A model generated the notes under the pieces. The model did not search any database. It was given only the letters and a program-made list of their open reading frames with translations, and was not told where the DNA came from. Both the position numbers and the translations under genes were made by a program. DNA of 64,000 bases from Scedosporium boydii (Eukaryota > Ascomycota > Sordariomycetes > Microascales > Microascaceae). The stretch is taken from the NCBI GenBank assembly GCA_002221725.1, contig NJFT01000081.1, forward strand, positions 92,490 to 156,489, written 5' to 3'. Below, piece after piece: positions 34,539 through 45,499 of this stretch; the stretch's first letter is position 1; the number at the start of each line of letters is the position of its first letter.

Positions 34539-35801
34539 ATGGCGACCAACGTATTTGTGAGTGATCTCGTTGAAAGGGAGACCTCGGCCCCAAAACCGCT
34601 CGAAGAGTCGGATTTTCAAACACCCGCAAGCGGCTTCCCCGCTCCTAAAAAGCGAGCCAAGGTTTCGGCGTTCAAACAGCGTAGGCAGGCGGCGGCGGCG
34701 GCAGCAGCATCTGCATCTGCATCTGCATCTGCATCAGTATCCTCATCGACAGCGGCCACCAGGAACAATGCGCCGACTTCAGAAAAGGAATTCTATGCGG
34801 CGGAGAAGCAGAAGATCGACAAAGAGAATCGACAGCGACTCGCAGATATGGCTCCAGCGGAGATTGAGGCGGCGAGGAGGGAGCTAATGGAAGGGCTGGA
34901 TCCGTCGTTGATCGAGAGGCTTTTTAAGCGGGCGAATATTGATGATAACGAATCTTCGTCGCCGTTCAATATTAACACTGAAAGCCAGTCTACTCCTCCG
35001 CCTGAGATTAAGGTCGAAGACACATCGACGCGCCCGCCGGCGTCAAAACCTACGCCGCCCACCGAGATCAGGACAGATGAAAGAACCGTAAAGCAACCCT
35101 TATCGAAGGGACCGAACCCACAACCCATCGATGAGGATAGAGCACCCACTCAACTCCCCGAAGACCTCACACCCATAACCGCCTTCCCCAGATCTACGAC
35201 CCACTTCCCCTCGCAGAAAGACCCAGACCTCGACCCATCCGATCCAAACTTCCTCGAGAGCCTCCATAAAAAATACTTCCCAAATCTCCCCGCAGATCCA
35301 ACGAAACTCGCGTGGATGGCGCCGCTCCCCACAGAAAACAGCGTCGCGGACAAGGCATCACCCTACCACCCCGAAAAAGAATCACTCTCAACGGGAGCGC
35401 TACGCTTTGATTTCAAGGGAAGACTGATCCCGCCCCGTCTCAGCCGCAAGATCCCCGTGTCGAAGGGCCTGCATCACCATGGCTTGGCGCCTGAAGCGGC
35501 GGGATATACTATCGAGGAGCTGTCCATCCTAGCGCGTAGTGCGGTTCCGGCGCAGCGTTGTATAGCTTTCCAGGTGCTTGGGAGGATCCTGTTTAGGTTG
35601 GGTAACGGGGAATGGGGCGAGGATGAAAACGATCCCATTGCTATGGGTATCTGGGGGAGTGTTAAGCAGGGGCGGGTGTTGGATAGTCTGACGGAGGAGG
35701 CGACTAAGGAGCATGGGCATAGGTCGAGTCAGGCGTATGCGTTGGAGGCGTTGTGGCTGTATGAGAAGGGGGGGTGGAAGGCCAAGTTTAGCGGGAGATA
35801 A
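34539..35801 (+). CDS. RPAP1: RNA polymerase II-associated protein RPAP1 (Rba50-like)
   Basis: Single-exon gene of 420 residues, near the length of yeast Rba50. RPAP1/Rba50 helps assemble and import RNA polymerase II. The N-terminal motif FVSDLVER (6-13) and GFPAPKKRAKVSAFKQRR (32-49) are typical of the fungal family. An RPAP1-N region follows at about 83-131 (EIEAARRELMEGLDPSLIER). An RPAP1-C region lies at about 285-355, with LRFDFKGRLIPP and the helical AQRCIAFQVLGRILFRL. Between them is a Pro/Thr-rich linker. A hexanucleotide repeat at 34707-34735 encodes an Ala-Ser run (about residues 57-67) and may vary in length. The metazoan protein is much longer, and fungi keep only these blocks. 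Confidence 0.92.
   Translation: MATNVFVSDLVERETSAPKPLEESDFQTPASGFPAPKKRAKVSAFKQRRQAAAAAAASASASASASVSSSTAATRNNAPTSEKEFYAAEKQKIDKENRQRLADMAPAEIEAARRELMEGLDPSLIERLFKRANIDDNESSSPFNINTESQSTPPPEIKVEDTSTRPPASKPTPPTEIRTDERTVKQPLSKGPNPQPIDEDRAPTQLPEDLTPITAFPRSTTHFPSQKDPDLDPSDPNFLESLHKKYFPNLPADPTKLAWMAPLPTENSVADKASPYHPEKESLSTGALRFDFKGRLIPPRLSRKIPVSKGLHHHGLAPEAAGYTIEELSILARSAVPAQRCIAFQVLGRILFRLGNGEWGEDENDPIAMGIWGSVKQGRVLDSLTEEATKEHGHRSSQAYALEALWLYEKGGWKAKFSGR
34707..34735 (+). repeat. GCATCT hexanucleotide repeat in RPAP1 coding region
   Basis: Four perfect GCATCT units plus one partial unit encode alternating Ala-Ser. It follows a GCG/GCA run coding for Ala and is a likely length-polymorphic tract. 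Confidence 0.85.
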
Positions 35802-36293
35802 CACCGGACATGGTCAGCATCAGGGGGATTGAAAATTACGATGTCGAATGATGGGATACATTCATAGAAGATTGGCTAAGGGGCACATGAGGCGTTTCGT
35901 TATTGTTGGATGGACTTTGGCATCACAGGGCGTTTATGGTACCCAAAAGCGTCATGATCAGCTTAAATTTCACAATGTATGACAGACTGGTTACCTTGAT
36001 ATGATTGATGTAAAATCTGAGGACTTTGTCTGGAGGCCTTGAATAAACGGCAAACGTCAAGATGATCAGCCAGAAGTAGAGACGATTTTAGCCGTTATAA
36101 AAATCGTCTCTTGAACCCACCGCAGCAATGTTGCTCTCCAGGCTTCAACCACACAATAACTCCAACCGTCTGGAATAAAACCCAACTAACATTCACGTTA
36201 TAGCTATCATTCTATTAAAGCATGCTACTCCCGAGCTATCTCCAACCTAGAAAATCTCCAAAGAAAGCTAAATTATTCGAAATCACAGACGTT
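35802..36293. other. Convergent intergenic region with hairpin
   Basis: It lies between the convergent RPAP1 and MFS transporter genes. It holds an 11-bp perfect inverted repeat (36079-36089 / 36100-36110), listed separately. The rest is A/T-rich 3' UTR sequence. Confidence 0.5.
36079..36110. repeat. Perfect inverted repeat (11-bp stem, 10-nt loop)
   Basis: GAGACGATTTT at 36079-36089 pairs with AAAATCGTCTC at 36100-36110 around a 10-nt loop. It sits between two convergent stop codons. It could be a transcript-end hairpin acting on either strand, or the trace of a small inverted-repeat element. Confidence 0.7.
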
Positions 36294-38123
36294 TTAAGAG
36301 TTGGACTTGGTTGGTGCTATCTCGTTCATAGCGACATCCGCCTTGCCTGGTACAGTATCATTCTGACTCTCCACCTTGCCCTGGATATCTTCCTTCCCCT
36401 CAATACCAAAGTTGGTCGCTCGGTGGGTATCCATGATCTCCCGATTCCAAACGTTGACGTAGAGAGGATAACTACATCATGGGTTAGTGATTGTAACATT
36501 CGCAAACCTGCACCAATCATAAGGAGAAGAAAAAGCATAGCGATAATACTTACACCCAGGCGAGAATGAACCCCATCATAGGAATAGCCATAGCAGTATG
36601 AGCCCCCTTCCTATCCGTCACAGCACCAGTCATAGGAGGGAACACCATACCGCCCGAAATGGCCGCCACGAGAAGCGAACCGCCAAATTTTGTGTGCCTA
36701 CCGAGACCGCGCAGCCCGAGGGTGAAGATGGTGGCGAAGCAGGCCGACTCGAAGCAGAGAACGAGGGTAAGCATGACGATGGAGGTTGTGCCCGTGGTGT
36801 TCATGGCGGCTACGATGAAGACGAAGCAGAGGCCGAGGTAGATGGCGAGGACGTAGCGGGGCTTGACGGCGGGGATGGTCATGAGGCCGCCGGCGATGAA
36901 GCGATTTAGTGCGTAGAGGCCTTGGGCGATGGCGAAGAGGTCGGCTGGTTATCGAGGTTAGATGTGAATGGGCTTGGACTGTAGGCATGGGTAGTGAAGC
37001 GTGTGTACTTACATGATGTGGCATCACTCCGGCCGGTCTGGGCGGCGAAGGGAATGAAGTAGTTCTGGGTGAGATCAGAAGGATATTCCCCGCAAAAGGG
37101 CAAAAGGCAAACCTACAGCTACGGCAACCTGAGCACCGACGTAGCAAAACTGCGACCACACGGCGAGGAAGAGATTGTACTGCTTGCGGAACGGACCGGG
37201 ATCGACTTCGCCAATGGCACTCTCCTGAGCATCCATGTCGGCGTTGGTGATTTCGGGCATGGGTGCAAGAAAGAAGAGGATGATGAGAAGGCCGACGAAG
37301 CAGGCGACGCCGAGATAGACCCATTGTACGTTCTTGAGACCTTGGTCGGTGTCGATGGTGTGGGCGAAGAAGACGCGGGAGGCAAGGAGCGGCGCGACTA
37401 GAGGGATGGTTAGAAGCTCCATATTCACTGAAATAACCAAGGATAACGGGAAAATAAAAGCAATAGTAGAAACAGCCATACCGAAAGCACCGACACCCTG
37501 AATAGCTTGAGCAAGATTGAGTCGAATCTCAGAGTACTTCGGCGGACCACAGATAGACAGAAATGGATCGGCGGCGGTTTCGAGAGTCGAAAGACCCGCA
37601 CCAACGACAAACATGCTGCCGCAGAAGCCGCCGAAGGACTTCTTAACGCCCGAGGGCCAGAACAGGAGGCATCCGACAGCGAGCACGGATAGACCTGTCA
37701 TGAAGGTGATTCTGAAACCGAATCGGCGGAGGATCCATCCGGAAATGGTCGGCGGACAAATGAAGTATGCGCCGAAGTAGGCGGAGGCAAGACCAGAGGA
37801 TCGAGAAAAGTCGATGTGAAGGCTCTTTTGGAAATGGGAGTTCAACACTACATGAGTGGGATTGTTAGCATGGTCGCCGACAAGAAGACAACAGTCGTGT
37901 TTCATTCAGGGAGCATACCATCAAGGAGTCCATAGGCAAAGCCCCAAAGGAAGAAGAGAATTGTGACTATAGTATCGTTTCTTAATCAGAGTCCATGGCA
38001 AAACTGGATCTGGGGACCCTTCATACCCAAGGCATTTGGTACTAGGGATTGTCTCAAGGTGAGGCTCGCGGCCGAGGTCACGGCGCTGTCAGCGACGACG
38101 ATTTTGCGATTGAACCAACCCAT
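36294..38123 (-). CDS. MFS transporter, FucP (fucose/glucose-galactose permease) type
   Basis: Seven exons on the minus strand: 38027-38123, 37919-37966, 37482-37847, 37117-37397, 37013-37064, 36554-36944 and 36294-36471. They join in phase to 470 residues with about 12 membrane helices. The sugar:H+ symporter family is shown by ILFFLWGFAYGLLD in the first helix (encoded by a 48-nt exon), HFQKSLHIDFSRSSGL, and YVGAQVAVANYFIPFAAQTG, which forms only after splicing. The start MGWFNRKIVV and the LTLRQSL lead-in are typical of fungal members. It probably imports a neutral hexose or deoxyhexose at the plasma membrane, but the substrate is not readable from sequence. The C-terminus is short and hydrophilic, ending TKSNS. 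No related catabolic gene is next to it. Confidence 0.9.
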
Positions 38124-40817
38124 GATGGTTAGGCAACGAGCTTCGTCTAACTGGGGGGCGATACTCTTTGCTCGAGCAGCGAAGTGCGGTTGGGAAAGTT
38201 CCGGGCTACAATGGGACTTCCTCTCCGCTCAGAGTGGTGATGATCAGCGCTCCAGCGCGTAAGACTTGAAAAAAAAAAAGAAGAAGCAGCAAAAAATTCC
38301 CAAGTGCGAGACCCCGCGTGACAGACGGGACAGCTTCTCGCGTATATATAAATATACAAAGAAGAGGGGAAGGTGGAGAGACCGTTGGGGATGCTGCGTG
38401 GGATCGGGAGAGCATGCAAGTCATTTAGCCCATTTACACGGATCGGATGCAAATATATAGGCCATGCGGAAGGGACAAGCGACAGACGGTACTACGCGAC
38501 GAGCATACTTGAATTATCCAAATAGAATATGAGAGATTGGCTACATGCCCTACGTGCTCCTCGGTGCTCGCGCATACCTTCCCCAGAGTCCTGTAACGTG
38601 GTGGTTGTGGTTGCGAAGACTTGCGGGGAAAACTACCATCAATGCACGATGCACGATGTTTTACCCCGGATCTATCCTCGACGTGAAGACCGAAGTACGC
38701 GACGAAGCCGGGGAAGAAGCGGGTCTCATTCATTCATTACAGCGAGCGCCTCGGTGGGACATAGAACCGACGATGCGGAGGGTGACAAGGTTAGCGGCGT
38801 TGTGGTGCGATGGGAACGGCAATGGTCTCGTGCGGTCCCGGGTCTATGTCCACTACTGCAACCCCAGACATGCAGGTTGCACTGGGGAAAGCGAGCCAGT
38901 GGAGGGGGTGTGGTGGAGAAGGAGATGGATGCGACCGAGAGTACTGCCGCTATGCGGAGAAAAGCTTACAACCATCATACGGCAAGGAGACTGTACGAAA
39001 GCGTTATGGGGAAAGCTTCTCCATATCCTCGTGTCGGGAGGATATAACCCGAGTATTTTCAGGCCAAAGAACAATTGATGGCAGTCTGCGCATAGCTTTC
39101 CAGGGTCTTGACGTAGCCTCATTTGATCTCATGGTTAGCGGCCAGACATGGTCGGCAAGAATCGGGGATGGGAATAGCGCGGGGATGGGAGAGATCGGGA
39201 GATCGGAAGGGTGCCTCGCTACAATCTTCATTAGGAAGAACTGGTGAGGTACAAGGAGTCTACTCGGAATTATTATCAACTTGGGATTTTCGAATGGCCA
39301 AATGAGCCGACACCGAGGGTCTCGCGCCGTTGCAAGTATCGAATGCTTCGGTCTTAAATTATGGACGGACGGGAGCTGTGTGACCGCACGGAGCAGATCT
39401 CACCCGAATTCTCATACTAATACATCTCTCTAATGTTGGGGGTTGAGCATGCTGAAATGTGTGACATTACCCTGGTGTCCTAACTCGTCGAGACCCAAGG
39501 TCGAATGGGTGGTGAACGTCAAGGTAGCTTCCGGCAAGATCTCTTCTCCAGGAAACGCGGTCATATTTTCTTTGCCACGAGCGGAGACGGCAACGAGTGG
39601 ATGGGCTCATTGGAAACACGACGTTTAATATGGCAAATGCCAGGTGCGGGTCGGAAATTTCTGTGGGTGGCGGCCCAATCTCGATGGTTGAGAAGAAGTA
39701 AGGTCTGGAACTGTGGTGCGAGGTGCTGCCTTCGTAAGAGGCCAATGATTGTAGCGGAACCAGTGTATTGTGCCTTGGTCCTTGGCGTCCTCGTTCTTTA
39801 GAGTTGATGATGCTCTCGACAGTTGGCATAAAGATACTGAGGAAGCGGTCTTGTTGACAAAACCTCGTCTACCAGAAGAAAAAGGGCGAGTCGGACATCA
39901 ATTGAATTGATGATACGTGTTTCGGGTTATTCCCCGAGAAGGTAGAAGGTAAACTATGCCATTTTACAGGCTATGCTACTTCGTATACTTGTAGAATTGT
40001 TTCACTGGGAAAACGCGCCAACCCAATCCGAGCCACCGATATTGGGGAGGAGAATGGATATAAAGTCCGTCGAGTATTGAGACAGAAACCTTCCCTCAAC
40101 CAGGTCGGGGCATGACACTAACCACTCCATCTCTTCTTAAACGATCGAGGCGCTCGTCGCGCGATCACTTCCATCGCCTTTTGTTGCTGTGGACCGTATT
40201 CCTTGCAGCTGTCGCCTGCTGTCCCGTATCCTAATTTCTGCTAATTTCTGCAGTACGTCACCGCTCTAGCCTTACATAAGGTCGGCCGGTGACATATGAT
40301 ACGACCTATTATCTTTACATTTTTATAGTTGGCATATTTAGCGAAGGCGGTTTTAGTAAATTCTGCTTGCTCGTCGTAGTATTGTGTTTCTAGCTAGTCT
40401 CGGGCTCTACCCTTCCCTTTATCCTTGCTGGATCCGGCTGCCCTTGAGGCTGGGGGCGGCATGGTTAGTACTGTTCAGCAAAGGTTCACTTACCAGAGGT
40501 AGTTAACGCGTTACGATCACGCCTTGGCTCTTACGACGAGAAAGACAGCCAGAGGGGATACTAATGAATGCAGTTATTCCATGACCAGAGCTTTAAAGCG
40601 TAGCTAGACCTGCACTTTTCGTGCCAATTAAATACAAACAAAATCAACAATCTTCGCAGACTTTGCGTGCTCTCGTAACACTAGTTCAAGACCGATCCAA
40701 TTAAGATCCATGCCTAGGGCCTTTAGCACACCAAATATCAATTAACCTAGATTCAAAGTGATGTACAACTCAAATTAAGGGTCCGTTCCAAAACTCCCAG
40801 GCACCACCGAGGCTGAT
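38124..40817. other. Intergenic region (2.7 kb)
   Basis: No convincing gene. One TACTTCGTA copy lies at 39977-39985. A TATA-like GGATATAAAG near 40055 precedes a 40-codon ORF listed separately. From about 40100 the DNA is more A/T-rich and marks the start of the accessory segment. Confidence 0.4.
40112..40234 (+). CDS. Possible micro-ORF with hydrophobic segment
   Basis: A 40-residue frame (MTLTTPSLLKRSRRSSRDHF then a hydrophobic run and CCPVS) lies about 55 nt after a TATA-like element. A basic start followed by a hydrophobic stretch resembles a signal anchor. It could be a first exon whose remainder is lost, a relic, or chance. Two tandem CTAATTTCTG units follow the stop, but the gap to the next CAG is too short for an intron. 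Confidence 0.2.
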   Translation: MTLTTPSLLKRSRRSSRDHFHRLLLLWTVFLAAVACCPVS

Positions 40818-41555
40818 CTATTTCTCTATCATAGCCAACTTGGATTCCCGATGTCGTTCCTCGACTAGCACGATCTCTTGCTCTTCCTCATCCTCGTCGT
40901 ACACGAACCACGGGTCATCGAACTGGAACCACTTTTCGTCTAGGTTCTGTTGTGGATAGTCGGACGTTTTCGGAAACCTGTCCTTGGGACTCTCAGGTAC
41001 GTGTAGCGTGCTACTCGGAGTCGCTTGTAGTGTGCTGCTGGGTGTCTTCGCTTGAATTCCACGGAACCAAAACCCTACACTGTCTATGGCTTGTGGATTG
41101 GTGCTGCGGGGATTTTCTATCCTTTCCTGGATATACCATGTGTCGTCTAGAATTTGTAGATTGTTGCTCTGCACATTTTCTTGAGACTCTCGCGGGCTGG
41201 TCAACAGTGTCTCGAGGAAATCCCCCTCCTGTGGAGTGAGCGTGATATTGCTGAGCACATTGCGAAACTGAGCGAGCGGGTCGAAGGACGCGGGCTGCTC
41301 TCGGAGAGCGTAGTGGGGCACGCCAGGAGACGATGCCGCCGTCCTGGGTGAAGAGCCAGAACAAGTAGAACCCGGGGTCCGGGAAGAGGAATCTGGGGAA
41401 TAGGCTGAAAACTCTGGGGTTGGGCAACTTGGGACCGAGGAATCTGGGGGGTGGAGGGAAGTGATCTCGTTGTTGCGCCGTTTGGCAGCTTCCCCAGATT
41501 GCCGGGGGAGAAAATTCCAACGCGGAGAGGTGGACATTTTGTGCGGGAAAGGCAA
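40818..41555 (-). CDS. Hypothetical low-complexity protein (245 aa)
   Basis: A single-exon frame of 245 residues, rich in Ser and Pro in its first 90 residues (SSSRTPGSTCSGSSPRTAAS). A central hydrophilic part follows (QFRNVLSNITLTPQEGDFLE), then an acidic C-terminus (DEDEEEQEIVLVEERHRESK). There are no membrane segments and no recognised domain. Repeated SSTL units occur near residues 185-200. It ends about 110 bp from the C-terminal end of the Zn2Cys6 regulator gene on the same strand. It may be a lineage-restricted protein. The alternative is a chance ORF, but the length and steady composition favour a gene. Confidence 0.5.
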   Translation of the reverse strand: MPFPHKMSTSPRWNFLPRQSGEAAKRRNNEITSLHPPDSSVPSCPTPEFSAYSPDSSSRTPGSTCSGSSPRTAASSPGVPHYALREQPASFDPLAQFRNVLSNITLTPQEGDFLETLLTSPRESQENVQSNNLQILDDTWYIQERIENPRSTNPQAIDSVGFWFRGIQAKTPSSTLQATPSSTLHVPESPKDRFPKTSDYPQQNLDEKWFQFDDPWFVYDEDEEEQEIVLVEERHRESKLAMIEK

Positions 41556-41663
41556 AATGAATCTTTGTGTAAAGTCTAGATCGTTCAGGAAGGAAGAAAC
41601 TACTGGATGAGGAACTGTTGATATGCTATTGAATGTTGGACGTGGTATTGTAGATCTCCAAAC

Positions 41664-44356
41664 TTAGATCTGCTCCTCTTGGGTATGCACGTTCCAAATT
41701 CCGGTGGAATTGCCAAAAGCGTCATGGCAATCTCCAACGATTTGGCCCATGCCACTTAGAGTGGGTGGCTCGGGCAGCATAATGGACCAATCGGAATAGT
41801 CGAGATCTAGAACTGAGCTGCTAGCGTTTCCGAGGAAGGCTATTATTCCCAGAGGAAGTTGGCCCGTTAGCATAAGTCCACCGGAATGCGGGGAAGCCAA
41901 GAGAAATCTTGTGGAGTAAAGATGGCGGTTGGAAGTGGAGGATGCGGAGAAATGGGAAACGAGAGGCCAATGTGCTGATTAGAGTGCAGAAGAAAGAAAG
42001 CTTACTAGTTTGCAAAGATGATAGGGCTTGCTCGAAGCCATCGTTTGCATTTGATCCGTACCAGTCCACAAAGTCATCGAAGGGATCGGACGTGTCTTGA
42101 TTCCCGTTCCTAAGTGTTCCGAACTGAGGACAAATCTCTTGTACGGTGTCAACCTGAATGAGAGGAACTTGCGTATCGAGGTGATGCGAGTCAGAATTCT
42201 CTGTCGATATTCTCGCGTCGGATTCTGTGCCTCTCGAGACGTCACCATCGGCGGCCGATCTGCGTTGTAATTGACCAGAACATGTATCTTGCTCGCTTAG
42301 ATCTGTCAAAGCCTCAAACTCTTTATCCATGATTAATCGTAGCAAGTCCTTGAGGATGACTGTACTCTGGTTAAACACAGCAATAGAGGATTGCGCCCAG
42401 GTCCCGATCCGGATGAGACGGCCTAGCGCCTGCTTGGCTTCCTGCGCCTGGGTTGAGAACGGCTTGGATAGCGCAAAGATGGCGAGCATGACACCTGCGG
42501 TGAAGCAGTTCATACCAACGTGAGCGCCCATGTGTGTATGCTTCAAGAACTCAAGAGCTCTTCGGTGGCGATTGAGGTGGGATACTTGGAGAGCCGCTGC
42601 CCAACACTGCCGGCGCGATGAGGCAATCATGTCCTCACTTATTTCGCTGCTAATCTCCAATCCCTTCCTTGATATTAAAGGCCGATGAAGAAGGATCTGT
42701 ATATTGTCATAGGAAATTTGAAGTGCGAGAGACTGAAGATGAAGAACCGACCGGAGGCACCTTTTGTTGTAGTTTAGGTCGGCATCTATATATGTTTCGA
42801 GTCTTAAGTCAATTGGTAGTGCCCTTTTAAACTCGAGCATCTGTAAGTGAACTGTGCGAATCTGATTTGCAATTTCGCTCACTGTTCTAGCCTTTCGAGC
42901 GTACATGACTCTTGTGATAGATGTGGCGATTCGGTAAAGTCTGGCCTTGTATCGGTGGTAAGAATTGATCGTGATGGTTTTCTGTACTCCGTTTTCGAAT
43001 AGTTCTTTCGATGTAACGTGCGGCGAGGTATAAATCTCGTCGTCCATATCCGCATAGTTGACCTCCACGTCTATGTCTTGAATAACTGCGGGTTGACCGC
43101 ACACTTGGGCAACAAACCTGGAATTTGAGTTAATACAAAATGGTGCTGAGCTCGGGAAGTGAGGCATACTTTTCACTAGTGTAGAGCGTCCACCAAAGAC
43201 GCCTCCGCGCTTCCCTCTCAACCTGGGTGATATCTCCCCACGCTAGCTCATTATGCAGCTCCATGGCTTGAGCTGCTCTCACAGCAAGTCCCATAACGAC
43301 AAACGCGCGTCTCGCCTTACCGTTGAACAGGTAATGTGAGGCAAGTAAGTCCAGGAACGCAACAGCGGTCGAGCTTGGGTCTTCGACGACCTGTAGTAGT
43401 TGTTGCTCAGCAGCGGCAATAAGCTTAGTTTCGAGAGCAGGCGTGTTAAGTTCCATCCCATATTGCCTCTTCTGTTCTGGAGTTACATATCGTGCTCCAG
43501 TTGCAATAATCATAACAACTAACATGAGAAAGGAGAAGTCATTGTTGTTGGCCTGACCTATGGCAAGGAGGCCTTGGAGACGTGTCCGCAAAGTCTGCTC
43601 GTGAAATAAAGTCACATGCCAGTGGATACATGTAATAAACGTGTCGAGCAAGCATTCTGTGATAGGAGCAGGTGGCAGTTCGACCCCGATGAGCTCCGCA
43701 ATAGGGACGGAATTCTTGGGGTGGCTCGTCGGCTGTGCCCTGTCAGGAGGACATTCTGGAAATGCAAGATGCCTGGCTGCCGTGGCACTTCCGAGGTGCT
43801 CTCTATATACCTAGAAACGAGTATGAGTTTGCGAGTGCTTGGGTCATATCTGATAATAGGGAACTGGGTATAGTTTACCTGTTGAACAACCGTCGATGTC
43901 GACGTCCGCTCGATGTACAGCTTCGGACCTTGAGAATTTGACGGTGCCGGCAACGATGCCAATGAGACCGTAATATCTCTTTCGGATTCCATCACTCTTG
44001 CTCGTTCTCGATTGTGTTCCGCTTGGCGAGGACTAACTCGTGCCATAGGCCTCCGACTACTATCCCTCTATCTGTTACCAAACTGTTTTCAGTTATAGAC
44101 ATTTGCAATTAACCTACCGTCTATGGTCATCCCTGCATTCCATTCCCGATCGTATGCATGGATAGCACGGCCGATGGTTATCGCACTGGAAGACAAGCTA
44201 AGCTGATGATCGTTGAAGCGGGCAATGTCATTGCCGACATTCCCGGCCCACTAGATACGACGCTCTCACCTTTAACTTTTGGCGCTTGCACCTCACGCAA
44301 GCACGGCGAGCTCTGCCGGTCAGTAAAAACGATCTAGATGCCACTTCTTGATCCAT
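41664..44356 (-). CDS. Zn2Cys6 fungal transcription factor
   Basis: Six exons: 44270-44356, 44118-44185, 43879-44059, 43170-43810, 42006-43117 and 41664-41839, giving 754 residues. The DNA-binding cluster spans the first intron: C20-x2-C23-x6-C30-x5-C36-x2-C39-x6-C46, the canonical Gal4-type spacing, followed by a basic linker (RRSRRP). The fungal-specific transcription factor domain runs from about 165 to 420. It includes the hallmark ARRRLWWTLYTSEKFVAQV joined across an intron, then CGQPAVIQDIDVEV. The C-terminus is acidic and Ser-rich (activation region). The third exon has two tandem acceptors (TAGTAG at about 44057-44062), giving a one-residue choice. The last intron (166 nt) is the longest and least certain. 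Its target genes are unknown, though an AKR pseudogene lies just upstream. Confidence 0.88.
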
Positions 44357-44895
44357 TTTCCTGTCAGTTGCCTTGTAAGATGCCTCGCGGGGCTCCTTGG
44401 TGGTATTCAACGGAAAGGCCCCGGGTTGAGAGACAGTGAAACTGCGTGACACGTAGGGAATGTGGGGACGATCAGGCCGGTTGCAAGTTCGGCGCGCCAA
44501 GGAAAAAAAGCCGGTGGCGAAGACTTCAAATCTATTAATGGGCCATTGGCCAATGAGCGCTGGTTTCCTCGACTTGAACCGGAAGTAAACTATGTGGGAT
44601 TGACGACGACAAACTGATCCTCGGGCGCTGCCTGGTTACAATTGTACTAGCCGCCCCCCCCCCCCCCCCCCCCAAAAAAAAAAAAAAAAAAAAAATTCCC
44701 CCTTCTTATTCTTACCGGCCCTTGGCCTTTGCGAATCCGATTCCCGTATCAGTTGTAAATTTCAGCAGTTTCCGGAAGAGAAATTCTAAAACTCGACTGA
44801 GGGTAAGCGACCTCTTAGTTACTACCTGTATTATAGTATAACCGTCTTGGCACTTATTCATAGAAGATAATCACCAGTCCGAATCTTCTTATCTT
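44357..44895. other. Intergenic region with C-run/A-run
   Basis: Upstream of the regulator gene, it contains 20 C followed directly by 22 A (44654-44695). No gene seen. Confidence 0.5.
44654..44695. repeat. C20-A22 homopolymer junction
   Basis: Twenty C bases run straight into twenty-two A bases. Such a compound homopolymer is unusual. It may be a true poly-purine/pyrimidine tract or an assembly/gap-filling artefact. Confidence 0.85.
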
Positions 44896-45499
44896 CTACA
44901 TGTGACCTGCGACCTTCTTCGGCTGGTATAACTCCTCCAGATATCTTACCTCATCTTCAGAGAGCGACTTGCCACGCACACTGATCGCCTGATCTAGCTG
45001 ATCGAGATTGCTAAAGCCAACAATCGGAATTGAGCCCTTTTGGATGGTCCAAGCGAGTGCCACCTGCGTTCATCGCATTGAAAATGGCGACCCTTGAAAG
45101 ACCTCCCTGATTGACGTAGTCCTTCGCGTCCTTGATCTCCGGGAAGCCAATATAACTGATACCAGGTTCTTCGCCGACGTAGCCGTTGCATTTAGACAAA
45201 ATGACCAACTTGTGACGTGGGATGTTGAGTTTCTTCTTCGCCTTGCCAATAATCTCTTCACTAATGCCATTGGAGTACGTGTTTGCCGTGTCCCAGGTGT
45301 TAAGGCCACGGTTGACGCGGCCCTGAGGGCCTCGAGCGCAACTTCTTCTTCATGAATCCAGGGCTGCCAGTCCTTGTGCGCCAAGGGACATGGTACCAAG
45401 GATAGGCACGGAGACGCGTAAGCCAGAGCCACCGAGCTGTTTCTAGCTGACCTTTGAGTTGTCGATCGACTTTCTGAGAGAATCGGTCATTTGGGCCAT
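44896..45499 (-). pseudogene. Aldo/keto reductase pseudogene
   Basis: The remains of an NADPH-dependent aldo/keto reductase can be read on the minus strand. The start region (MAQMTDSLRKSID, ATG at 45499) leads to KVS, an in-frame TAG, then KQLGGSGLRVSVPILGT. A frameshift follows before [19 protein letters not shown], and another before [15 protein letters not shown]. The next part, [17 protein letters not shown] to AIFNAM, is intact. Roughly half the barrel is then missing, and the C-terminal part ([18 protein letters not shown], ending VAGHM then TAG at 44896) resumes in another frame. Intact relatives have about 350 residues; here only about 190 codons remain. It lies just upstream of the Zn2Cys6 gene on the same strand. 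The nonsense change is not a C-to-T type, so RIP is not the obvious cause. Confidence 0.8.
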
